Positions 51,690 through 60,887 of a stretch of 64,000 nt of DNA are shown in pieces. Position 1 is the first letter of the stretch. Every line of letters begins with the position of its first letter. The stretch is from positions 1 through 64,000 of the forward strand of contig JAXGQB010000011.1 in NCBI GenBank assembly GCA_040766655.1. Reading direction: 5' to 3'. The DNA comes from JALOOB01 sp040766655 (GTDB lineage Bacteria > Chloroflexota > Anaerolineae > CG2-30-64-16). The translations under genes were made by a program, and so were the position numbers. The notes below the pieces were generated by a model that made no database searches, was not told where the DNA came from, and saw only the letters and a list, made by a program, of their open reading frames with translations.

Positions 51690-52433
51690 CTACTGCATCA
51701 CCAGGCCGCCATCTACGGACAGGACCTGGCCCGTGATGAAGGCGGCGCGGTCGGAAGCCAGGAACGTGACTGCGTGAGCGATCTCCTCTGGTTCGGCGAA
51801 GCGCCCCAGCGGCGTCATCGCAATCGCAGTGTTCTTCTGCTCCGGCGTGAGAACGTCGGTCAGAGCGGTCGGCACGAAACCAGGGGCCACGGCATTGACC
51901 GTGACATTGCGCGGGCCGACTTCCTTCGCGAGCGACTTCGTGAATCCGATCAGCCCCGCCTTGGATGCTGCGTAGTTCGTCTGGCCCGCCTGGCCGGCCA
52001 GTCCCGCCACGGACGTGATATTGACGATGCGGCCGTAGCGCTGCTTGAACATCGGGCGAAGCGCGGACTTGCAGCAGTTGTACGCACTCTTCAGATTCGT
52101 GCGGAGAACGACGTCCCAGGCTTCCTCGCTCATCATCATCAGCAGCATGTCGCGCGTCGTTCCGGCGTTGTTAACGAGGATGTCGAGCCGGCCGAACCGA
52201 TCGACCGTCTCCTTGACCAGCCGCTGCGCATCGGCAAGCTGGCTGACATCGGCCTGGATGGCGACCGCGGCGCCGCCCGCAGCCACAATCCCGGCGACCA
52301 CCTGCTCCGCGCCCGAGCCGCTGTCCCGGTGATTGACGACCACAGTTGCCCCGTTGGCGGCGAGATCGATGGCGATCGCAGCGCCGATCCCCCTGGAAGC
52401 GCCCGTAACCAGTGCTATTTTGCCTTCAAGCAT
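51690..52433 (-). CDS. fabG: 3-oxoacyl-[acyl-carrier-protein] reductase
   Basis: 247-residue short-chain dehydrogenase that reduces beta-ketoacyl-ACP with NADPH. The cofactor motif TGASRGIGAAIA, NNAG, catalytic Ser in TSVAG, Tyr and Lys in YAASKAG, and PGFVPTALT are all present. It follows fabD by 12 nt, which favours fatty-acid synthesis over other SDR roles. Confidence 0.95.
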   Translation of the reverse strand: MLEGKIALVTGASRGIGAAIAIDLAANGATVVVNHRDSGSGAEQVVAGIVAAGGAAVAIQADVSQLADAQRLVKETVDRFGRLDILVNNAGTTRDMLLMMMSEEAWDVVLRTNLKSAYNCCKSALRPMFKQRYGRIVNITSVAGLAGQAGQTNYAASKAGLIGFTKSLAKEVGPRNVTVNAVAPGFVPTALTDVLTPEQKNTAIAMTPLGRFAEPEEIAHAVTFLASDRAAFITGQVLSVDGGLVMQ

Positions 52434-52445
52434 TTGATGCAGCCC

Positions 52446-53399
52446 TCACAAGGCCCGCAAGGCCAGCTCGATGTCTTCCGGCGTGCGGAGAACGGCAGTC
52501 TCAGCCTCCGGCGCGATCCGCCTGACCAGGCCGGTCAGCACGTCGCCAGGGCCAACCTCGACGAAACGCGTCGCGCCCATCTCCTGCATCTTGTGCACCG
52601 AGCCGGTCCACTGAACGCTGCCCGTGAGCTGGCCGATCAGCTCATCGCGTATCTCAGATGGCGATTCGAGCGGACAGGCGGATAGGTTGCCGATGACCGG
52701 GCCGAGCGGCGCCTCGAAGCGGGTGGCTGCCACATGATGGGCAAACTCGTCGGCCGCGGACGCCATCAGCACAGAATGCGCAGGGATGCTGACTGCAAGT
52801 GTCCTGGGCCGGCCGCCGGCCTCCCGCGCCAGTTCCATCAGGCGCGCAACGCCGTCCGCGCTGCCGGATACGACGACCTGTCCGGGTGCATTGTAGTTGG
52901 CGACCTGCACGACGTCATGCGTCTCTGCCTCGGCGCGCGCACACAGCGCGGCGACGAGCGCGTCCTCCAGCTTGAGGATGGCGGCCATGCTGCCCGGCCT
53001 GGCAGCCCCGGCGCGAGCCATCAATTCCCCACGGACTCTGGTCAGCCGCACGGCGTCGGCAAACTCGAGCGCACCGGCTGCGACCAGCGCGCTGTACTCG
53101 CCGAGGCTGTGGCCCGCGACGCAGCACCAGGCCGGCGAACGGCCCGACGCACCGGCAAAGGCCCGCCAGGCAGCGATGCTCGTCGTCAGAAGGGCGGGCT
53201 GGGCGTTGCGTGTCTCGGTCAGTTCCTCACTCGGGCCCTCGAAACAGAGTCGGGACAACGGGAAGCCAAGGATCTCGTCCGCTTGGGCGAACGTCTCCCG
53301 CGCAACCTCGAAGGCGTCAGCGAGGAGCTTGCCCATGCCGACAGCCTGCGAACCCTGACCGGGGAAGGTGTAAGCGGTGTTAGAGATCGGTCCGGACAT
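52446..53399 (-). CDS. fabD: Malonyl-CoA:ACP transacylase
   Basis: 317 residues, loads malonyl groups onto ACP. The sequence shows FPGQGSQAVGMGK, the nucleophile GHSLGEYSALVAAGAL (Ser), the substrate Arg in TRVRGELM, and the His in IPAHSVLM. plsX, fabH and acpP are not adjacent. The gene follows a terminator-like hairpin after rpmF, so it may be expressed partly from its own signal. Confidence 0.96.
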   Translation of the reverse strand: MSGPISNTAYTFPGQGSQAVGMGKLLADAFEVARETFAQADEILGFPLSRLCFEGPSEELTETRNAQPALLTTSIAAWRAFAGASGRSPAWCCVAGHSLGEYSALVAAGALEFADAVRLTRVRGELMARAGAARPGSMAAILKLEDALVAALCARAEAETHDVVQVANYNAPGQVVVSGSADGVARLMELAREAGGRPRTLAVSIPAHSVLMASAADEFAHHVAATRFEAPLGPVIGNLSACPLESPSEIRDELIGQLTGSVQWTGSVHKMQEMGATRFVEVGPGDVLTGLVRRIAPEAETAVLRTPEDIELALRAL

Positions 53400-53420
53400 C
53401 GATGGCTTTCATCTCAGGTT

Positions 53421-53459
53421 AGACAGAAAGGGGACATGGGCAGCGATTCCCAAGTCCCC
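53421..53459 (-). terminator. Terminator-like hairpin between rpmF and fabD
   Basis: On the minus strand GGGGAC and GTCCCC arms (53430-53459), extended by a TGGG/CCCA block after one mismatch, enclose 8 nt and are followed by CTTTCTGTCT. It would reduce transcription from yceD-rpmF into fabD. Confidence 0.5.
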
Positions 53460-53523
53460 CTCACGACCCGTCGGGTCACCTTACACTGGAAGCACAGAGA
53501 TGCGCTGCGATAGCGCAGTCACC

Positions 53524-53715
53524 TTACTTCTTTTCGGCCCCAACATCAAGGACGGTCTGACCGTTGTAAGTGCCGCAGTCAGGACAAGCGTGGTGAGGCA
53601 GACGCATGCTTCCGCACTGCTTGCATTTGACAAGGTGCACAGGCTGGAGCGCATCGTGGGCACGACGCCGATCGCGGCGGCCCTTGGACAACTTACGTTT
53701 TGGAAGAGGTGGCAC
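53524..53715 (-). CDS. rpmF: 50S ribosomal protein L32 (zinc form)
   Basis: 63 residues. Opens MPPLPKRKLSKGRRDRRRAHDAL, a form of the family PKRKxSKxRRDxRRAH signature, and has paired cysteines CKQC and CPDCG for zinc. 21 nt after yceD, the usual arrangement. Confidence 0.95.
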   Translation of the reverse strand: MPPLPKRKLSKGRRDRRRAHDALQPVHLVKCKQCGSMRLPHHACPDCGTYNGQTVLDVGAEKK

Positions 53716-53736
53716 TGTTAGATACTCCTTCAGACA

Positions 53737-54282
53737 TTAATTCTTCAACAAATCGGCCAGGCTACTCCAGCGCGGGTCGATGTCGGGTTTACAATCGCAG
53801 GTTGTTTCGTTGAGATTAGCGCCGCAATCGGGACACAGGCCCCGACACTCCTCGCTGCACACAACGTGCAAGGGCAGCGCCAGCAGGACGTCCTGCCGCA
53901 CTACCTCACCCAGATCCAGTATGTGGTGCTCGTCGATCCACAGAGCCTGGTCTTCTTCCTCTGGACGGATCGCTTTGCCCGTCACGATGTCGAGCGTGGG
54001 CACGAATAGCTCTTCCAGCTCGATCTCCAACGGGACGACGACGGGTGCCAGGCATCGGGCGCACTGCACGAGCGTCTCGCCGGTCAGCGTGCCCTGCACC
54101 AGGATGCCTTGGTTCGTGCGCATCAGACGCACCCTGCCGGCAACGACCGAAGCGTCCTCATCCTCAGCCATCCCGAGTTCGGACGACAGATGACGTAGGT
54201 TAGCTGTGACGTCCACGTGCCGATGCGACCCGACCGGGTCCTTCATCAACTGCGCGACGTTGAAACTCAGGTTGTCAATCAC
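53737..54282 (-). CDS. YceD/DUF177 family protein
   Basis: 181 residues. The DUF177 core (VQCARCLAPVVVPLEIELEE) and the C-terminal Cys pattern CPDCGANLNETTCDC are present. The family is nearly always upstream of rpmF and is tied to 23S rRNA accumulation in plants and bacteria. It is the first gene downstream of a perfect sigma70 promoter. Confidence 0.9.
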   Translation of the reverse strand: MIDNLSFNVAQLMKDPVGSHRHVDVTANLRHLSSELGMAEDEDASVVAGRVRLMRTNQGILVQGTLTGETLVQCARCLAPVVVPLEIELEELFVPTLDIVTGKAIRPEEEDQALWIDEHHILDLGEVVRQDVLLALPLHVVCSEECRGLCPDCGANLNETTCDCKPDIDPRWSSLADLLKN

Positions 54283-54373
54283 CGTGAACCCACTTGCAGT
54301 CTCCGTGCCGTCCCGTCGTACAATTGGAGAACTGCTCGGCGCGCAGAAGTCGACGGGCCAGCGCCAAGCGGTT

Positions 54374-54402
54374 ATTATAGGTTAGACGACATCCTCTGTC
54401 AA
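54374..54402 (-). promoter_or_regulatory. Perfect-consensus sigma70 promoter of yceD-rpmF
   Basis: On the minus strand TTGACA (54397-54402), 17-bp spacer, TATAAT (54374-54379). All twelve bases match consensus at optimal spacing, about 90 nt before the yceD ATG. It is the strongest promoter seen in the window. Confidence 0.85.
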
Positions 54403-54416
54403 AAAATGCCTCTGGT

Positions 54417-54884
54417 TCACCTGTCGGCAGGCGTCTCGTCCGCGCCCTGCTGTCGGGTGAGCGCCCGCTGGCCCGCCTGCACCTCGCGCAGGACGCGCAT
54501 GAGGCGCGCCTCCATCATGTTGAACTGGTTAATGACGTACTGATCCGTGTCAGCCCGCAGCTGGGACGCAGCTTTCTCCGACTCGGCAATGATGTCGCGT
54601 GCTCGCTGCCGTGCCGCGACCACCACAGTCTGATCATCCAGGCGCGTGCCTGCCTGCTCGTGGGCGTCCTCGACGATTCGCCGCGCCTGTGTGCGCGCGT
54701 CTGCGAGGATGCGTTCACGTTCACCTGCCAACCGTTGCGCCTCGTGCTGGCCGTCCGGCAGGGCGGCGCGCATCTCATCGACAAGGCGGCGCATCGCGCC
54801 CTCGTCGATGAGCAGCTTCCCGCCCACGGGCATGCGCATCGCGTTTCCGACCAGTCTTTCGAGTTGTTGTAAGAGAGACTGCAT
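54417..54884 (-). CDS. Conserved coiled-coil protein (ATP-synthase-b-like helix)
   Basis: 155 residues from ATG 54884, preceded by AGGAG with 6-nt spacing. Almost entirely helical: a short N-terminal region (MQSLLQQLERLVGNAM), then a long charged coiled coil with the RIVEDAHEQA and AESEKAASQLR patterns seen in DivIVA- and ATP-synthase-b-like proteins. No membrane segment. It follows coaD by 14 nt. Function unknown; a role as scaffold in division or the envelope is only a guess. Confidence 0.7.
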   Translation of the reverse strand: MQSLLQQLERLVGNAMRMPVGGKLLIDEGAMRRLVDEMRAALPDGQHEAQRLAGERERILADARTQARRIVEDAHEQAGTRLDDQTVVVAARQRARDIIAESEKAASQLRADTDQYVINQFNMMEARLMRVLREVQAGQRALTRQQGADETPADR

Positions 54885-54898
54885 GGTCAACTCCTCAT

Positions 54899-55426
54899 TC
54901 AATCGCGTGATGTGCGGATGGGCACGGAGCCGTCTCCGATCAGGTCGAGGCCATCGAAGCGGGCGCGCAATGCAGCACGGACCGGGTCGGGCGCCAGGCC
55001 ATCGATGTCGCCCCCCAGGAGCGCAACCTCTTTCAGGATCGACGAACTGAGGTAGGCGTACGTCAGGCTGGTCATCAGCGATACGAACTCAACATCGGGC
55101 GCCAGTTTCTTGTTCGTCAATGCCATCTGGAACTCGTATTCGAAGTCGGATATGGCACGGAGGCCGCGCACCATGACGGTCGCTCCGATTTCGCGTGCGA
55201 AGAACACGGTGAGGCCGCGGTAGGGCTCGACGCGCACGTTCGGAATATGCGCCAGCGACTCCTGCGCCAGCGCCACCCGCTGCGACGTATCGAATGTCAG
55301 CGTCTTGGGCGGGCTGTCATAGATGCCGATGATGAGCTCATCGAACAGCCGGGCCGCGCGTGCCGCAATGTCGACGTGGCCGTTATGGATCGGATCGAAA
55401 GTGCCAGGATACAGGGCTCGAATCAT
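54899..55426 (-). CDS. coaD: Phosphopantetheine adenylyltransferase
   Basis: 175 residues, fourth step of coenzyme A synthesis. The nucleotidyltransferase signature ALYPGTFDPIHNGHVDI has the HxGH motif, and VMVRGLRAISDFEYEFQMA and SSSILKEVA are typical. It follows recG by 21 nt, a linkage seen in several phyla. Confidence 0.95.
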   Translation of the reverse strand: MIRALYPGTFDPIHNGHVDIAARAARLFDELIIGIYDSPPKTLTFDTSQRVALAQESLAHIPNVRVEPYRGLTVFFAREIGATVMVRGLRAISDFEYEFQMALTNKKLAPDVEFVSLMTSLTYAYLSSSILKEVALLGGDIDGLAPDPVRAALRARFDGLDLIGDGSVPIRTSRD

Positions 55427-55447
55427 GGTGTTCTCGCTGTGCTCCGT

Positions 55448-58213
55448 TCAACTCACATCAGTATTGCTGCGCCAGAACTCTGCCACGCGTTTTGCCAGCG
55501 GCGCATGTTCGGGCAGCGACAGGGCGGGGTCAGCGTCAAACAGCGCCCGAGCCGCGGCGCGCGCATCCTCAAGCGTGCGCAGGTCGCTCAGCCTGGCCGT
55601 CTCGAGCGGCGGCAGGCCGCTCTGCCGGGTGCCGAAGAAATCGCCGGGCCCGCGCAGGTCCAGGTCGATCTGGGCCAATTCAAAGCCGTCCAGGGTCTGC
55701 TCCACGGCATGCAGGCGCCGGACACCCTCTCCCTCGGCAACATCGGAGATCAGGATGCAGAAGGATGGGTGCTCTCCGCGGCCCACGCGGCCGCGGAACT
55801 GATGCAATTGTGCCAGACCGAAGCGCTCGGCGCCCTCGATCACGATCACGGTGGCATTTGGCACGTCGATCCCCACCTCGACCACGGAGGTGGCGACCAG
55901 GACGTCGAGTTCGCCGTTACCGAAGGCGCGCATGACCGCGTCCTTCTCCTCGTTTTTGAGCCGTCCATGTAGCAGGCCAACCCTCAGGTCCGGGAAGATG
56001 GTCGTGCTCAGGCGAGCGTGCTCCTCGACCGCCGCCTTTGCCTCGCTGTTCTCTGACTCCTCCACCAACGGATAGACGATGAATGCTTGTCGCCCCTCCT
56101 GAACCTGCCGCTGGATGAAGCTGTACGCTCGCTCGCGCTGCGTCGTGGTCAGCCACTTCGTGCGGATCGGTGCGCGGCCTGCGGGCATCTCATCGATGAC
56201 CGAGACATCCAGGTCGCCGTACAGCGTGAGTGCCAGCGAACGCGGTATCGGCGTGGCGCTCATCACGAGCATGTGCGGTTGGGTGCCCTTTTGGCGCAGT
56301 GCGGCGCGCTGTGCCACGCCGAAGCGATGCTGTTCATCGACGACCGTCAGTGCCAGGTCCTGGAATTCGACGTCTTTCTGGATGAGCGCGTGGGTGCCGA
56401 CCGCGATGTGTGCCGCACCGGTCGCCAATGCCTCCAGCGCCTCCTGGCGTTCGGCGGGCGACATGCTGCCGGTCAGGAGCAGGACTTGCACGCGCTCGCC
56501 GGTCTGCGGGTGCGCGAGCGGGCCGAACATCCGGCCCAGTGAGCGGGCATGCTGCTCTGCCAGGATCTCTGTCGGCGCCATGATGGCGCCCTGCGCGCCG
56601 TTGGCCACCGCGATCCAGAGCGCGGCTGCCGCGACTGCCGTCTTTCCCGAGCCCACGTCTCCCTGCAGCAGCCGGCCCATCGGCTGTTCCCTGCGGAGGT
56701 CCGCCAGGATTTCCTGCAGCGCGCGGGATTGCGCGGCGGTGAGCCCGTAGGGCAGGGCGCTCAGGAACGGCGCCACCACCTCGGAGCCGGCGTGCAGCGG
56801 CTTCGCGGGCACGCCCTGGAACTGGCGGCGTGCAGCCAGCACGCCCAACTGCAGCAGCAAAAACTCATCGAAGCTCAACCGCCGGAGTGCAGCATCCAGT
56901 TGCTCCTGGTTGTTCGGAAAGTGCGTCTGAGAGATGGCCTGTGCCAGCGTCATGAGGCCGTGGTCCTGCCTGATGGCCGCGGGCAGAAAGTCCGGCAGAT
57001 CATCGCCCCATGCATCGAGCGCCAGGTTGATGACGTTGCGCAGCCAGCGGACGGACAGCCCCTCGGTCAGGGGATAGACGGGGACGAGCCGTCCGGTGTT
57101 GAGCATGGCGCGATCCAGCGCCTCGAACTCCGGATTGCGCATGACGATGTCGCTGCGATACGCGTCGATCTTCCCGCCGAACGAATAGGCCTGGCCTACG
57201 CGCAGCTGTCGCTCGATCCAAGGGTTGAACCAGGTCACCTGCAGTTCCCCGGTGCCATCGCCCACGCGGGCGATCACGATCTTGCGATCCTGGCCGATCT
57301 CCCGGGTCTTGATCTCCCAGACCGTGCCGATCACGGTCGCTTCCGCGCCGATCTTGAGCTGATTGATCGTGCGCAGCTGGCTGTAATCGTCGTAGCGGCG
57401 CGGCAGGAGATACAGCAGGTCCCGAACGGTCTGCACGCCCAGCTTGGCGAGTTTGCTGGCGAACGCCGGGCCGACATTGGGGAGGCGGATGACCGGTGCG
57501 TCCAGGCCCGGTGCGGCAGGCCGCGCCGCCTGCCTGGTTTCAGCCCGCGCTGCGCCGGCGGCGCCTGCACGGTCCTTGGCCGCCTTGACATCCGGCGTGT
57601 TGACCGCTCCGTGTACCGCGGCAGGTGTGGGCGAGGGGCTGAGAGTCTCCTCGTAAGGCTTGGGGCCAGCACTCCGCACCTCGGCGGGCCGAGCGTCGGC
57701 GGGCCGAGCGTCGGCGGGCCGAGCGTCGGCGGGCCGAGCGTCGGCGGGCCGAACGTCGGCGGGCCGAACGTCGGCGGGCCGAGCATCGGCGGGCGCGGTC
57801 GACGCCGGCTTGCTGGGTGCAGGGACCAGCGTGTCCGGCAGGATGCCCCTGGGCTTTTCATCCGCGAGGGGCGCCGGCTCTTCGTCCTGGAGCGCCGGCG
57901 TATCGGCGTGAGCAGCGGTTGTCTTAGTTTCGGCGGCATCGGATGCAGGACGCGTTGATTCCCCCGCGCGTCGCGCGCGAACCAAGATCGCTTCCAGCAC
58001 GCGCTCACGCGCGGGCCGATCATCTACAGCTGCATATCCGAGGAGAAGGGAGACGATCTCGCTGACTGCCGCCGGATCAGGCACTTCGGCAAATGCGTCA
58101 CTCTCCCATCTGCTTGCGAACTTGTCGAGGCCGCCGATGACGGCCTTGTTCCGGTAACCCTGTTTTCGCTCCAGCTCCAACACCTTGATCAGGCGCGTGA
58201 TCGCATTATCCAT
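55448..58213 (-). CDS. recG: ATP-dependent DNA helicase RecG with long N-terminal extension
   Basis: 921 residues from ATG 58213 (a TTG at 58222 is possible), about 230 longer than standard RecG. The first about 245 residues are a helical start, then an Ala/Pro-rich disordered stretch that contains 15-bp tandem repeats. The RecG proper follows: wedge OB domain (LPNVGPAFASKLAKLGV, LLYLLPRRYDDYS), Walker A LLQGDVGSGKT, DEQH box (VVDEQHRFG), and the C-terminal RVGRGEHPSFC. It remodels stalled replication forks and Holliday junctions. It starts 16 nt after the degV stop. Confidence 0.95.
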   Translation of the reverse strand: MDNAITRLIKVLELERKQGYRNKAVIGGLDKFASRWESDAFAEVPDPAAVSEIVSLLLGYAAVDDRPARERVLEAILVRARRAGESTRPASDAAETKTTAAHADTPALQDEEPAPLADEKPRGILPDTLVPAPSKPASTAPADARPADVRPADVRPADARPADARPADARPADARPAEVRSAGPKPYEETLSPSPTPAAVHGAVNTPDVKAAKDRAGAAGAARAETRQAARPAAPGLDAPVIRLPNVGPAFASKLAKLGVQTVRDLLYLLPRRYDDYSQLRTINQLKIGAEATVIGTVWEIKTREIGQDRKIVIARVGDGTGELQVTWFNPWIERQLRVGQAYSFGGKIDAYRSDIVMRNPEFEALDRAMLNTGRLVPVYPLTEGLSVRWLRNVINLALDAWGDDLPDFLPAAIRQDHGLMTLAQAISQTHFPNNQEQLDAALRRLSFDEFLLLQLGVLAARRQFQGVPAKPLHAGSEVVAPFLSALPYGLTAAQSRALQEILADLRREQPMGRLLQGDVGSGKTAVAAAALWIAVANGAQGAIMAPTEILAEQHARSLGRMFGPLAHPQTGERVQVLLLTGSMSPAERQEALEALATGAAHIAVGTHALIQKDVEFQDLALTVVDEQHRFGVAQRAALRQKGTQPHMLVMSATPIPRSLALTLYGDLDVSVIDEMPAGRAPIRTKWLTTTQRERAYSFIQRQVQEGRQAFIVYPLVEESENSEAKAAVEEHARLSTTIFPDLRVGLLHGRLKNEEKDAVMRAFGNGELDVLVATSVVEVGIDVPNATVIVIEGAERFGLAQLHQFRGRVGRGEHPSFCILISDVAEGEGVRRLHAVEQTLDGFELAQIDLDLRGPGDFFGTRQSGLPPLETARLSDLRTLEDARAAARALFDADPALSLPEHAPLAKRVAEFWRSNTDVS
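57681..57793 (-). repeat. Tandem 15-bp coding repeats in recG
   Basis: Seven full 15-bp units plus 8 bp of an eighth encode Arg-Pro-Ala-Asp-Ala/Val pentapeptides at about residues 141-180 of RecG. Units are nearly identical at DNA level (one or two changes), so expansion is recent. There are no spacers. Confidence 0.95.
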
Positions 58214-58228
58214 GATCGCCAAGTCCCA

Positions 58229-59077
58229 TCACCGGCTTCCTTCATACACCATCACACCCAGCGCCCGCGGTCCGATATGTACGGCGAGGGAAGGCGGATA
58301 GCCTACCACCGCGAAGTCGCGCTTCGGGAATGCCTCTTCGAGTCGTTCCAGCAGCAGCGCCGCTTCGTTCTCGAAACCTTTCTCGACGACGAAGAGCTGT
58401 TCGACGCGCGAAAACTCGATGACGAAATCGTACAGCTTGTCCACGGCACGGGCATAGCTGCGCACTTTCTCCATCGGGATCAGATCGCCGTCCTCCATGG
58501 TCGCCAGTGGCTTCAGGCCCAGCATCGTCCCCAGGGTGGTCTGGGCCGGTCCCAGTCGCCCCCACGCCTCGAGGTACGCCAACGAGTCCGAGAAGAACAT
58601 GGCGTACATGTGGGGGATCATGCCGCGCACGATCTTGACGATCTCAGCTTGCGACGCCCCCGCCAGTGCAGCCTCAGCAGCAGCCTCGACGATCACGCCG
58701 AGCATCGCTGAGGTGGTCTGTGTGTCCAGGACGATGATGCGTTGCCGCCCCATGAATCCGGCGGATGCTCGTCGGGCGATCTCGCCGATGTCATGGAGCG
58801 CGCTGGAGGTGTGAATGCACACCACGCTGTCTGTAACCTGCCCCAGGCGTGCAAACACTTGTTGCACCTGCGAGAGGGTCGGCGTCTCGATCCAGCCGCT
58901 CTTGCTGTCGGCTGCGATCCGGCGCATGAATGCGTCATCCACCTGGTTGATTCGTTCCGGGTATGCCAGTTGGCCGGAACGCACGATCAAGGGCAGCACC
59001 TCGATGCCGAGGCGTTCTCTCGAATCGGCCTGGGGCAGATACGCGCTGCTATCCGTAACAATTTTGACCTGTGCCAC
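58229..59077 (-). CDS. DegV family fatty-acid-binding protein
   Basis: 282 residues from GTG 59077 (GAGGA 5 nt upstream). Family motifs KIVTDSSAYL at the N-terminus, CIHTSSALHD and VMVYEGS at the end. DegV/FakB proteins hold a fatty acid for phosphorylation by FakA, whose gene ends 16 nt upstream. Thus this is a likely FakB (function inferred from the pair). Confidence 0.9.
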   Translation of the reverse strand: MAQVKIVTDSSAYLPQADSRERLGIEVLPLIVRSGQLAYPERINQVDDAFMRRIAADSKSGWIETPTLSQVQQVFARLGQVTDSVVCIHTSSALHDIGEIARRASAGFMGRQRIIVLDTQTTSAMLGVIVEAAAEAALAGASQAEIVKIVRGMIPHMYAMFFSDSLAYLEAWGRLGPAQTTLGTMLGLKPLATMEDGDLIPMEKVRSYARAVDKLYDFVIEFSRVEQLFVVEKGFENEAALLLERLEEAFPKRDFAVVGYPPSLAVHIGPRALGVMVYEGSR

Positions 59078-59093
59078 TGGGTTCCTCGAGTCT

Positions 59094-60848
59094 CTATTCT
59101 GCCGAGATAATGAAGTGATAGAACGGCTGTCCGCCCTCGACGACTTCGATCTCTTGCTGGGGATAAAGCTCACTCAGCTCATCCCTCAGCGCTTCCGCCT
59201 GTGCGGCAGAGACCGGCCTACCGTAGTAGATCGTGATGACCTCCAGGTCGGCCGCTTCCATCTGCTCCAACAGCTGGCGAACCACATCCGCCGCATCATC
59301 GCCCTTGGCGGTCAGCTGGTCGTTGAGCAGGCCGATCATCTCCCCCGCACGGACTTCGATGCCATCGAAGTGGGCGTCCTGGACCGCGACCGTTACCTCG
59401 CCGGTCTCAACGTTCTTCAGCGCGGCGGTCATGAACTGCAGGTTGTGTGCCAGGTCGCTGTGTGGATTGAGGGCCAACAAAGCGCTGATCCCCTGGGGAA
59501 TCGTCTTGCTGGGCACGACGACGACATCCTTGCCCTCGCTGGCTGCAAGGATTTGGGCCTGGCTCGCAGCCATGATGATGTTGCCGTTGTTAGGCAGCAA
59601 CACGATGTGGTCCACCGGCAGCTGGCGAATGGCGTCAAGGAGGTCCTGCGTGCTTGGGTTCATCGTCTGGCCGCCCGCTATGACGCAATGTGCGCCAAGG
59701 CTTCTGAAGATGCGAGCGAGTCCGGTGCCGGGCGCCACGGCGATCACGCCGGGGCCGTCTATGGGGCCGGTTTCGCACGGACCGGCTTCACTGTCTTGAG
59801 CGGCTTCCGCGACCTCGAAGCGAGGCGGGACGGGGTCGAAGCCTGCCGGCATGTCGGGAATCGACATGTCGTCCATGTTCTCTACGACCACGTCCGTGAC
59901 GAACCCCAGGCCGATCGCGTACGAGAGCGCAACGCCCGGGTCCGGCACATGTACGTGGACCTTGACGAGGTTACGGTCCCCCTCGACAAGAGGGCAGTCA
60001 CCCATGGCCGTGATCCGGTCCCGGATGCCGTTCACATCCAGCTCTTTTCCTTCGACCAGGAACTGAACATCGAAGCCGTAGACCAGGGGCGGCAGCTCAC
60101 GGGCTCCCTTCGAGGCCCGGGGTGCAAGGGCAGGCTCTGCCTCAACCGTGGCGACCGCAGCCGTCACGTCCGCGCCGGTGATCTGGCGGTAGAATCCCTC
60201 CAGGATGAAGAACAGGCCCTTGCCCCCGCTGTCGACCTTGCCTGCCTGCGCAAGCACCGGCAGGAGGTTGGGCGTATTGGCGACCGCGCGATCTGCCGCC
60301 AACACGGCCTGGTGCAGCACGTGAGCCAGGTTCTGGTTCAGCTGAGCCGCGCTTTCTGCTGCCGCTGCCGCCTCCCGGGCCACCGTCAGGATGGTGCCTT
60401 CCACGGGCCGGTTGACGCCCTTGTACGCGATGCGACTCCCCTCGGCCAGCGCGGCCGCAAATGCCGGGCCGGTCAGGATGCGGCTGTCAGACAGGTCCTT
60501 GGCCATGCCGCGCAGGATCTGCGAGAGAATGACCCCTGAATTGCCGCGCGCACCCATGAGCGCGCCATGCGCCGCGGCTTTGGCCACCGCTCCGACGCTC
60601 GTGGCGTGCTCATCCGTCACCTCGCGGCAGGCGGATTTCATGGTCAGCAGCATGTTCGTGCCGGTGTCACCGTCGGGCACCGGAAACACGTTCAGCGCGT
60701 TCACGATCTCATGGTGGCGGTCAAGCCAGGACTGTGCGGCGCAGAGCATTTCGCGGAAGCGTGCACCGTCCACAGGTGGTGTGTCGTGCTCGCTCGCAGC
60801 AGGAGGTGCGCCAGCACCGGGCTGGGTTGGTTCGTTCATCAATGCCAA
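59094..60848 (-). CDS. fakA: DAK2-domain fatty acid kinase FakA-like protein
   Basis: 584 residues. The N-terminal DhaL/DAK2 nucleotide-binding domain has FPVPDGDTGTNM (metal Asp residues), GARGNSGVILSQIL, then a middle domain and a DegV-like C-terminal domain with GEMIGLLNDQL. FakA phosphorylates fatty acids bound by DegV-type FakB. TTG 60848 is preferred because AGGAG is 7 nt upstream; the in-frame ATG 9 nt later is too far from it. A short Pro/Ala-rich N-terminal tail precedes the domain. Confidence 0.92.
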   Translation of the reverse strand: MALMNEPTQPGAGAPPAASEHDTPPVDGARFREMLCAAQSWLDRHHEIVNALNVFPVPDGDTGTNMLLTMKSACREVTDEHATSVGAVAKAAAHGALMGARGNSGVILSQILRGMAKDLSDSRILTGPAFAAALAEGSRIAYKGVNRPVEGTILTVAREAAAAAESAAQLNQNLAHVLHQAVLAADRAVANTPNLLPVLAQAGKVDSGGKGLFFILEGFYRQITGADVTAAVATVEAEPALAPRASKGARELPPLVYGFDVQFLVEGKELDVNGIRDRITAMGDCPLVEGDRNLVKVHVHVPDPGVALSYAIGLGFVTDVVVENMDDMSIPDMPAGFDPVPPRFEVAEAAQDSEAGPCETGPIDGPGVIAVAPGTGLARIFRSLGAHCVIAGGQTMNPSTQDLLDAIRQLPVDHIVLLPNNGNIIMAASQAQILAASEGKDVVVVPSKTIPQGISALLALNPHSDLAHNLQFMTAALKNVETGEVTVAVQDAHFDGIEVRAGEMIGLLNDQLTAKGDDAADVVRQLLEQMEAADLEVITIYYGRPVSAAQAEALRDELSELYPQQEIEVVEGGQPFYHFIISAE

Positions 60849-60887
60849 CTTAAGACTCCTCGAAGAACGGAATCGTTCGACAGATTG

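Noticed and set aside
57681..57793. CRISPR-like or centromere-like (parS/iteron) array
   Set aside because: Contiguous 15-bp units in the recG frame with no spacers; no replication or partition gene nearby.
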